The notes beneath the pieces were generated by a model. That model made no database searches, was not told the origin of the DNA, and saw only the letters and a program-made list of their open reading frames with translations. A stretch of 5,836 nucleotides of DNA from Flavobacteriales bacterium UBA4660 (GTDB lineage Bacteria; Bacteroidota; Bacteroidia; Flavobacteriales_D; Sanyastnellaceae): NCBI GenBank assembly GCA_002405435.1, contig DHLU01000039.1, forward strand, positions 1 to 5,836, in the 5' to 3' direction. Of the stretch, positions 1 to 5,028 are shown one piece after another. The position numbers and the translations under genes are program-made. Positions within the stretch are counted from its first letter, which is position 1. Each line of letters starts with the position of its first letter.

Positions 1-372
1 AAACTCCCTTCTGAACGTTTCGTTTTCACTGAGGGTTTTGATTTCTTCTATCTTGCCCTTGGCCCAGTCCATCACGTCATCGTTGGCCTTGCCAAGGGGG
101 TCACGAGCTGCCGGTATTTTTTCCTTTCCTGCACTGCTGAGCGAGTGAATGGTGCGGTAAAGGATGCGCAAGCGTGAATGCACAAAGAGTTCAAGAAATC
201 GCCTGATGACGATAAAGGAGACTATGCCGCAAACCACGAGCAGCCAGCCAATCATCCACCACAGGTGAAGGCTTCCTGCCGCCCACAGGGTGAGGGTCAG
301 CACACAGGCAGTAATGCAAGCAATGGCAACGGCCGCATTTCGCGACACGCGCTCCGGGGAGGGTCCGGTCAT
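1..372 (-). CDS. Sensor histidine kinase, PhoR-like, N-terminal part only (gene runs off the window)
   Basis: The first 124 codons are present, and the 3' part lies beyond position 1. The ATG at 372-370 overlaps the TGA of the upstream response regulator in an ATGA, which fixes the start and implies translational coupling. Two hydrophobic segments are visible, about residues 13-32 and 37-56, joined by a very short turn, so there is almost no extracytoplasmic sensor domain. A basic stretch follows (RRFLELF, then RLRILYRTIHSL at 67-78), and then a charged linker with DPLG (91-94) and NDDVMDWAKGKIEEIKTL (97-114). It ends in ETFRREF, which in Bacteroidota PhoR-like kinases directly precedes the H-box. 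From family knowledge, the missing part should hold the phospho-accepting histidine and the HATPase_c domain. It probably autophosphorylates in the inner membrane and passes phosphate to the adjacent regulator. The stimulus cannot be read; phosphate is only a family guess. Confidence 0.88.
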   Translation of the reverse strand, partial: MTGPSPERVSRNAAVAIACITACVLTLTLWAAGSLHLWWMIGWLLVVCGIVSFIVIRRFLELFVHSRLRILYRTIHSLSSAGKEKIPAARDPLGKANDDVMDWAKGKIEEIKTLSENETFRREF

Positions 373-1040
373 TGCTCAAATTTATAACCAACTCCCTTGA
401 TGGTCTTCAGACAATGGTCACCAAGTTTTTCACGGAGTTTTCTGATATGCACGTCGATGGTGCGGTCGCCTACAATGACATCGTTACCCCATACGCTGTC
501 GAGGATACTTTCCCGCGTGAATACACGACCGGGTTTGGAAGCCAGCAGCGCAAGCAGTTCGAATTCCTTACGGGGCAGGCTGAAGGCACTTCCGTCTTTA
601 TATACCATGTAACGCTCCCGGTCAATAACAATACCCGATGAAACGGGCGGGGCTGCGGTCTCGGCGGCATTGCGGCGCAACAGCGCTTTTACCCTGCTGA
701 TGAGTACGCGGGGTTTTATGGGCTTTTCTATGTAGTCATCAGCACCGGCATCAAAACCGGCTATTTGGCTGTAGTCTTCGTTACGCGCTGTGAGAAAGGC
801 GATTGACGTGCGGGCGAGCTGGGGTCTTTTGCGCATTTCGTGGCAGGCCTCCACCCCATCCATCACCGGCATCATCACATCCATCAGCACGAGGTCAGGC
901 AGCCAGTTCAGGGCCTTTTCAAGGGCGTCGGCCCCGTTCAGGGCCTTTTCCACCTGAAAGCCTTCCTGGACGAGGTTAAATCCCAATAATTCGAGGATAT
1001 CGGGATCATCGTCAACAAGAAGAATTTTCTGGTCGCTCAT
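369..1040 (-). CDS. OmpR/PhoB-family response regulator with receiver and winged-helix DNA-binding domains
   Basis: This 223-aa protein has a receiver domain at about residues 4-122 and a Trans_reg_C winged helix at about 135-222. The acidic pocket is D10-D11, and the phosphoacceptor is D54 within DLVLMDVMMPVMDG. The switch residue is T84 and the conserved lysine is K106, in KP. The output domain shows LPRKEFELLALLASKPGRVF, then a recognition region around DRTIDVHIRKLREKL and a closing KGVGYKF. All residues needed for phosphorylation and DNA binding appear intact. I chose the ATG at 1040: it gives the usual MSDQKILLVDDD opening, whereas the longer frame back to a GTG at 1088 would translate the TAACTTTG promoter box. 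The stop overlaps the kinase start by 4 nt, so the two genes form an operon. The regulator should be phosphorylated by that kinase. Its targets are unknown, though autoregulation is possible given the repeats upstream. Confidence 0.96.
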   Translation of the reverse strand: MSDQKILLVDDDPDILELLGFNLVQEGFQVEKALNGADALEKALNWLPDLVLMDVMMPVMDGVEACHEMRKRPQLARTSIAFLTARNEDYSQIAGFDAGADDYIEKPIKPRVLISRVKALLRRNAAETAAPPVSSGIVIDRERYMVYKDGSAFSLPRKEFELLALLASKPGRVFTRESILDSVWGNDVIVGDRTIDVHIRKLREKLGDHCLKTIKGVGYKFEQ

Positions 1041-1058
1041 AGCGCTTAAAGTCAGCGG

Positions 1059-1066
1059 CAAAGTTA
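1059..1066 (-). promoter_or_regulatory. Candidate -7 promoter element (TAACTTTG) of the response regulator-kinase operon
   Basis: The minus strand reads TAACTTTG, a perfect match to the Bacteroidota -7 consensus TAnnTTTG. It sits 18 bp upstream of the ATG at 1040, which would give a short 5' leader of roughly 10-13 nt. No TTTG-like -33 element is seen at the usual 19-21 bp spacing, so either the promoter depends on an activator or the match is chance. The gene-sized gap upstream and the single operon downstream favour a real promoter. Confidence 0.5.
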
Positions 1067-1088
1067 CGGCCCACCACGGCCCTGCCAC

Positions 1089-1135
1089 GTTAACATATTG
1101 TCAAGTCAGCATGGGCGCAATGTTAATGTTGACAA
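1089..1135. promoter_or_regulatory. Paired TTGWCAA / GTTAA-type motif, possible operator upstream of the response regulator
   Basis: On the plus strand TTGTCAA (1098-1104) and TTGACAA (1129-1135) lie 31 bp apart centre to centre, close to three helical turns. Each is preceded one base earlier by a GTTAAC/TGTTAA-type octamer: GTTAACAT at 1089-1096 and ATGTTAAT at 1120-1127. TTGWCAA is self-complementary, so the pair reads as both direct and inverted repeats. The block begins 23 bp upstream of the -7 box at 1059-1066, where an activator of OmpR/PhoB type would be expected to bind. That the adjacent regulator binds here is inference. Confidence 0.35.
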
Positions 1136-1190
1136 GGGTTTCAGCGGTCGGTTGTGCACCGGTCAGCGCAGCGTTTTCAACCGCTAAAAG

Positions 1191-2360
1191 TCATCGCTGT
1201 TGTTGCAGCAGCAACGGCATCATTCGCCAGAAGAGCGGATAAAAGGCGATGAGGTAGAGCAGTGTTGCCATAGCGAAAATGCCTGACAGGGCCGACCACA
1301 GTATGCCGAACAACGCCATGCCTGCAAGGGGGAAGAGCAGGAAAGCAGCCATGAAACGGATGCTCGAAAAAAACATGGGGTCACCCGGCAGCCGCTTTGC
1401 CAGCAGGTTAGACACCGCGACCACCGGCAAGGTGCATACCCCGGCAGGAACAGCGACCAGCCAACCCGCTACACACAGCGGTTTGTTGCGCATGGACCTC
1501 CAGCAAACCGCGTAAAAAGACGCGGCGTGGCGGAGCGCACTTCCCCCCGGCGCGGAAGGCCCACCTTCGGGCAGGTGCTGTTGGGTATACGTAAACTCAG
1601 CCTCCCACCTAAACCGTTTCCAGTTTCCGGTCCATCGCCGCATGGCCTGGAGGTACCGCGCAGCCTCAAATGTTTCGGCCGGCAGCGCAGGGTCTCCATG
1701 AATGACCACCGATTGCAGGGCCTCATGCGAACGCCGGATGATTTCGGCAATGGGGGGCGCTTGTCGCTGCCGGATAACGATCGGATCACCCACACGCACC
1801 GCTGCCACGGCCTGTTGTGCAAAGTAATTGGAGTAGTCTATTCCCACCGGTACGATGGTGATTTCCGTGTATTGGGCGGCCTCGGTAATGATGCGCGCAA
1901 AACCCTTCTTGAAGGGAAATAGGTACCTCACAGGCCGGTGGGTTCCCTCTGGAAAGAGAGCCAGCACACTACCCCGCTTCAGCAGTTCCACGCACATGCG
2001 CTGGGTTTTTGCCGACGCCAGTTGCAGGTTTACCTTGTCACGTCCACGAAAGACCGGCATCATCTGCAAGGCAGACAGCAGGCCCCGGCCACGCCCCTTT
2101 CGAAACACATCAGCCCGCGCGAGCCAGCCCAGTGTGCGGGGCATAAAAGCACTGACAATAAGGGGATCCATCACCGCATTCTGGTGGTTGCTGATGACAA
2201 CGACTGCACCGCGGCGTGGAAATTTTTCAAGTCCTGATACACAGATGTGGCGGTAATAGCGTTGGAGTGCCATGCGCACCAGGGGCTTCAGCAGGCGGTA
2301 CAGCAGGTCGGACCTGTGCGCCTCAGGCAGCTCACCGTCGTGCACCTCACGCCGGGTCAT
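1191..2360 (-). CDS. PlsC-like 1-acyl-glycerol-3-phosphate / glycerol-phosphate acyltransferase, membrane-bound
   Basis: This 389-aa protein belongs to the LPLAT/PlsC acyltransferase superfamily, which moves acyl groups onto glycerol-phosphate backbones in phospholipid synthesis. Motif I is NHQNAVMD (residues 58-65), with catalytic H59 and D65. The spacing is HX5D rather than the classic HX4D of PlsC, as I recall from a Bacteroidota-type subgroup. Motif II is probably around VFRGRD (103-108). Motif III is FPEGTH (136-141), and motif IV is VPVGIDY (170-176). The catalytic domain spans about 25-220. Three hydrophobic segments follow at about 295-320, 335-356 and 357-378, so the C-terminus is an integral membrane anchor larger than in minimal PlsC. 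Its ATG overlaps the pheT stop by ATGA, so it is probably translated from the pheT mRNA. No terminator follows. The exact acceptor (glycerol-3-phosphate, lysophosphatidate or another lipid) cannot be read. Confidence 0.9.
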   Translation of the reverse strand: MTRREVHDGELPEAHRSDLLYRLLKPLVRMALQRYYRHICVSGLEKFPRRGAVVVISNHQNAVMDPLIVSAFMPRTLGWLARADVFRKGRGRGLLSALQMMPVFRGRDKVNLQLASAKTQRMCVELLKRGSVLALFPEGTHRPVRYLFPFKKGFARIITEAAQYTEITIVPVGIDYSNYFAQQAVAAVRVGDPIVIRQRQAPPIAEIIRRSHEALQSVVIHGDPALPAETFEAARYLQAMRRWTGNWKRFRWEAEFTYTQQHLPEGGPSAPGGSALRHAASFYAVCWRSMRNKPLCVAGWLVAVPAGVCTLPVVAVSNLLAKRLPGDPMFFSSIRFMAAFLLFPLAGMALFGILWSALSGIFAMATLLYLIAFYPLFWRMMPLLLQQQR

Positions 2361-4801
2361 GCGCGGAGTTTTGCGCCCAGTTTTTCCTGTAGTTGTCGGA
2401 GAATGGCGGACATGGCCGACTCTACCTGTGCATCGGTCATGGTGCGGTTGGCATCCTGGAGCGTAAAGCTGATGGCATAGGATTTTTTACCCGGCTCGAG
2501 ATTTTTTCCCTCGTACACATCGAAGAGGTTGACGGCCCTGAGCAGTTTGCGCTCGGTTTCAAAGGCAATCCTTTCAATCTCACCGTAGGGCACCGAAGCA
2601 TCGAGCAGCAGGGAAAGATCGCGGCGCACAGCCGGATATTTCGGAATCGGTTTCCAGGTGAGCGGCTGACTGCCCGCGGCTGAAACGAGGTCGTCCCAGT
2701 CGAATTCTGCGTACCACACAGGCTGTTGAACACCGGAAGCAACGGCAAGCACCGGTTTGACCCTGCCCGCCACGACCCATTGGTGTCTGGGCGCAGAAAA
2801 AGTCAGCGCTTGATCGAGGTAGGGATGTTGGGTACTTACCCAGCGGCCCTGCGACAGTCCGAGCCATGTCAGCACCGAATCGCATGCCGCGCGCAGGTCG
2901 TTGAGATCGACAGATCCGTTGTTGTTATTCCATGATTCGGTGGCCCGGCGGCCGCATACCAGGAGACCCAGCGTGGGCGATTCCTGAAACCGGGGCCCGC
3001 GCTGCAGGTAGGTATTGCCGAATTCAAAAAGGCGCAGGTCAGTGGCCTTGTAGTTTTGGTTGAAAGCCACCGCCTCAAGCATTCCGGTCAGCAGGGTAGG
3101 CCGCATAATGCCCAGGTCGCTGCTGAGTGGATTGCGAACCGTCACCGGCTGCAACGGCTGATCGAGCAGCGGCTGCAGGCGTTCGGTCCATGATGCGCGG
3201 GTTAGGCTCATGGCCATCATTTCAGAAAAACCGCCGGCTGCCAGCAGCGCCGCGGTGCGGAAGCGCAATTGTCCGGCATCAGGCTGAGTGGCCTGAGAGG
3301 GTGTTGCGCTCATCCGCGTGGGAATTTCCACACTGTTGTAACCGATGATGCGAAGGATTTCTTCAATGACATCGGCTTCGCGCGTTACATCGACCCGGTA
3401 GAGCGGGACGCCCAACAACAGGCCTTCCTCCGTTTCGCCGCGCAGCTCCATGTGCATATCAGCCAGCAGTGCGCGTACGACTGCGCTGTCGAATACTTTA
3501 CCGGTGAGTTGCTGAAGCTTTTTCCAGCGCAACCTGACCTCTTTTCGTTCAAAGGGTGCGGGATAGAAATCAGACCATCCGCTGGCAGCCACACCGATGC
3601 CCATGTCGCGCATCAGTTCGACCGCCCGAAACAGGGCCAGAGGAACCTTTTCCGGATCGCAACCGCGCTCAAACCGGAATCCGGCATCGGTATGAAGTGC
3701 GTGCTGCCTTGCGGTCTTTCGGATATAGGCGGGATGAAACCAGGCACTTTCCAGAAAGATGCGCGTGGTGCCTTCCTGCACGCCGCTGTGGGCACCGCCA
3801 AATACGCCCGCTATGCACATAGGAGCTTCGGCATCGGCAATGACCAGGTCTGCATCCGAAAGTTTGCGCGCCTGCCCATCCAGTGTGGTCAGTGGTTCGC
3901 CTTCGGAGGCCAGGCGGACGACAATTTTACCGCCCTTGATTTTGTCTGCGTCAAATGCGTGCAGGGGCTGACCGGTTTCGTGCTGCACGAAGTTGGTGAT
4001 GTCGACGATATTGTTCACCGGCCGCTGCCCGATAGCCTTCAGCCGATCCTGGAGCCACTTGGGAGAAGGGCCTACCTGCACTTTTTCGACTACCGCACCG
4101 GAGTAGCGGCCGCAGGCTACAGGGTCGAGCACCTCTATCTTAATGGGACTATTTGCGGTTTCCGGAAGTGCGGCGGGCGAGGGTATTTCACATGAGGCCG
4201 CCTCATTGCCTATGCCTTCCATATAGCGGAGGGCGAGGGCGAGGTCGAGGGCTACGCCGGTGTGCGAGATCGCATCGGTGCGGTTGGGGGTGAGGCCTAT
4301 TTCCAGGCAGTAGTCATCGGCAAGCTCCAGAAAACTTCCGGCGGGCATCCCGGGCGGGGCATCCTGTGGCAGCACGAGAATGCCCGAGTGGTCATGACCC
4401 AATCCGAGTTCATCCTGGGCGCAGATCATACCGTGGGATTCTACCCCGCGGATTTTTGATTTTTTGATTGCCAGCGGTTCCCCCTGCCCCGGGTAGAGCG
4501 TGGCACCGACTGTGGCCACCAGCACTTTCTGTCCCGCTGCCACATTGGGTGCTCCGCAAACAATTTGCAGTGGTGCCTCAGCGCCAACATTGACAGAGGT
4601 AACCGAGAGGCGATCGGCATCGGGGTGTTTTGTGCAGGTCAGCACTTCGCCGACCACTACGCCCTTAAGACCACCCCTGACCGCCTCAACCTTCTCAACC
4701 GACTCCACTTCCAGTCCGGCGGCGGTGAGTATTTCGGCTACCTGATGTACATCGCGATGGGTATGCACATATTGGCGAAGCCAGTTATAGCTGATTCTCA
4801 T
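2357..4801 (-). CDS. pheT: Phenylalanine--tRNA ligase beta subunit
   Basis: This 814-aa protein, close to the usual bacterial PheT length of about 800, is the non-catalytic chain of the (alpha-beta)2 enzyme that charges tRNA-Phe in the cytoplasm. Domains in order: N-terminal MRISYNWLRQY; an EMAP-II-like tRNA-binding fold at about 42-155 with CTKHPDADRL and VCGAPN; the EIGLTPNRTDA motif (167-177); the B3/B4 editing domain at about 220-400 with RPVNNIVDITNFV (260-272) and GFRFERGCDP (374-383); B5 at about 415-490 with the metal-binding region RVDVTREADVIEEILRIIGY; the synthetase-like core with NPLSSDLGIMRPTLLTGML (557-575); and a ferredoxin-fold anticodon-binding domain at about 719-813. The ATG at 4801 is chosen because the family starts at MRISYNWL. 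The open frame continues 45 codons upstream to a TTG, but that stretch crosses the terminator and enters the tRNA. pheS is not adjacent here; tRNA-Pro lies upstream and an acyltransferase is coupled downstream. Confidence 0.98.
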   Translation of the reverse strand: MRISYNWLRQYVHTHRDVHQVAEILTAAGLEVESVEKVEAVRGGLKGVVVGEVLTCTKHPDADRLSVTSVNVGAEAPLQIVCGAPNVAAGQKVLVATVGATLYPGQGEPLAIKKSKIRGVESHGMICAQDELGLGHDHSGILVLPQDAPPGMPAGSFLELADDYCLEIGLTPNRTDAISHTGVALDLALALRYMEGIGNEAASCEIPSPAALPETANSPIKIEVLDPVACGRYSGAVVEKVQVGPSPKWLQDRLKAIGQRPVNNIVDITNFVQHETGQPLHAFDADKIKGGKIVVRLASEGEPLTTLDGQARKLSDADLVIADAEAPMCIAGVFGGAHSGVQEGTTRIFLESAWFHPAYIRKTARQHALHTDAGFRFERGCDPEKVPLALFRAVELMRDMGIGVAASGWSDFYPAPFERKEVRLRWKKLQQLTGKVFDSAVVRALLADMHMELRGETEEGLLLGVPLYRVDVTREADVIEEILRIIGYNSVEIPTRMSATPSQATQPDAGQLRFRTAALLAAGGFSEMMAMSLTRASWTERLQPLLDQPLQPVTVRNPLSSDLGIMRPTLLTGMLEAVAFNQNYKATDLRLFEFGNTYLQRGPRFQESPTLGLLVCGRRATESWNNNNGSVDLNDLRAACDSVLTWLGLSQGRWVSTQHPYLDQALTFSAPRHQWVVAGRVKPVLAVASGVQQPVWYAEFDWDDLVSAAGSQPLTWKPIPKYPAVRRDLSLLLDASVPYGEIERIAFETERKLLRAVNLFDVYEGKNLEPGKKSYAISFTLQDANRTMTDAQVESAMSAILRQLQEKLGAKLRA

Positions 4802-4808
4802 AGTGATT

Positions 4809-4836
4809 AAAAAAGTACGGGGCCTTTTACGCCCCG
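4809..4836 (-). terminator. Intrinsic terminator after tRNA-Pro, abutting pheT
   Basis: The minus strand forms a perfect 6-bp GC stem, CGGGGC (4836-4831) with GCCCCG (4823-4818), closing a 7-nt loop GTAAAAG. Three bases later comes a run of six T (4814-4809). This is a textbook rho-independent terminator for the tRNA-Pro transcript. The T-tract ends 7 nt before the pheT ATG, so it would also lie in any longer pheT leader. The plus strand lacks a following T-run, so it is unidirectional. Confidence 0.85.
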
Positions 4837-4861
4837 CCACATGCAATTTCCTACCGGATTT

Positions 4862-4880
4862 GACCGGTGAGTTTCCGGTC
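4862..4880 (-). other. Small hairpin at the 3' end of tRNA-Pro precursor
   Basis: On the minus strand GACCGG (4880-4875) and CCGGTC (4867-4862) form a perfect 6-bp inverted repeat with a 7-nt loop AAACTCA. The 5' arm starts at the last acceptor-stem base and discriminator of the tRNA, so the helix competes with the mature 3' end. It lacks a T-run and is not a terminator. A role in 3' trailer processing is possible but unsupported. Confidence 0.3.
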
Positions 4881-4951
4881 GGGATGACTGGACTCGAACC
4901 AGCGACCCCCACGTCCCGAACGTGGTACGCTACCAACTGCGCTACATCCCG
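4879..4951 (-). tRNA. tRNA-Pro, anticodon CGG
   Basis: The 73 nt, including the discriminator base, fold into a full cloverleaf. Acceptor arms CGGGATG and CATCCCG pair perfectly. The D-arm is GCGC/GCGT with loop AGTTGGTA. The anticodon stem CCACG/CGTGG encloses loop TTCGGGA, giving anticodon CGG, which reads the proline codon CCG. The variable loop is GGGTC, and the T-arm is GCTGG/CCAGT around TTCGAGT. The discriminator is A and the next bases are CCG, so CCA is not encoded and must be added by the CCA-adding enzyme. The sequence closely resembles known bacterial tRNA-Pro(CGG). A TATATTTG box lies 27 bp upstream and an intrinsic terminator about 40 bp downstream, so it is probably its own transcription unit. 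Confidence 0.97.
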
Positions 4952-4960
4952 AAAAGCTAC

Positions 4961-5016
4961 CTTCGCAGGCAGAGGCGCAAATATAACGCGAAGTTCCAGG
5001 CTGTCTTGCCTCTGCC
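4961..5016 (-). repeat. Two interleaved inverted repeats between the SRAP gene and tRNA-Pro
   Basis: In minus-strand order the arms are A = GGCAGAGGC (5016-5008), B = CTTCGC (4993-4988), A' = GCCTCTGCC (4976-4968) and B' = GCGAAG (4966-4961). A pairs perfectly with A' over 9 bp, with a 31-nt loop. B pairs perfectly with B' over 6 bp, with a 21-nt loop. The arms interleave, so the hairpins are alternatives, or a pseudoknot. A pseudoknot seems strained because only one base separates A' from B'. The tRNA promoter box lies between B and A'. No T-run follows either hairpin. Function unknown. Confidence 0.5.
4978..4985 (-). promoter_or_regulatory. Candidate -7 promoter element (TATATTTG) for tRNA-Pro
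   Basis: The minus strand reads TATATTTG, a perfect TAnnTTTG match to the Bacteroidota -7 element. It ends 26 nt before the mature tRNA 5' end, so initiation near 4972 would give a leader of about 20 nt for RNase P to remove. No clear TTTG -33 box is present at the expected distance. Its position in a 77-bp gap directly ahead of a stable RNA gene supports the call. Confidence 0.6.
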
Positions 5017-5028
5017 CTGCTCCTGACC

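Noticed and set aside
1041..1088. A 16-residue N-terminal extension of the response regulator from a GTG at 1088
   Set aside because: Receiver domains begin within a few residues of MSDQKILLVDDD, and the extension would cover the TAACTTTG box.
1143..1185. Inverted repeat (CGGTTG / CAACCG with flanking AGCGG and CCGCT) after the acyltransferase stop, considered as a terminator
   Set aside because: The uninterrupted stem is only 6 bp with a 23-nt loop, and no T-run follows on the minus strand, so it does not meet the pattern of an intrinsic terminator.
1527..2256. Plus-strand open frames of about 130 codons opposite the acyltransferase
   Set aside because: They are shadows of the acyltransferase gene, with no family resemblance and no promoter or start context.
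3269..4195. A 308-codon open frame on the plus strand, antisense to pheT
   Set aside because: It lies wholly inside a clearly conserved pheT and its translation shows no recognisable domain. Long antisense frames of this kind are expected in GC-rich coding sequence.
4851..4880. Three CCGG copies in the tRNA-pheT spacer, considered as a short repeat array
   Set aside because: CCGG is a 4-base palindrome common in GC-rich DNA. The spacing is irregular, and only the 6-bp hairpin at 4862-4880 stands out.
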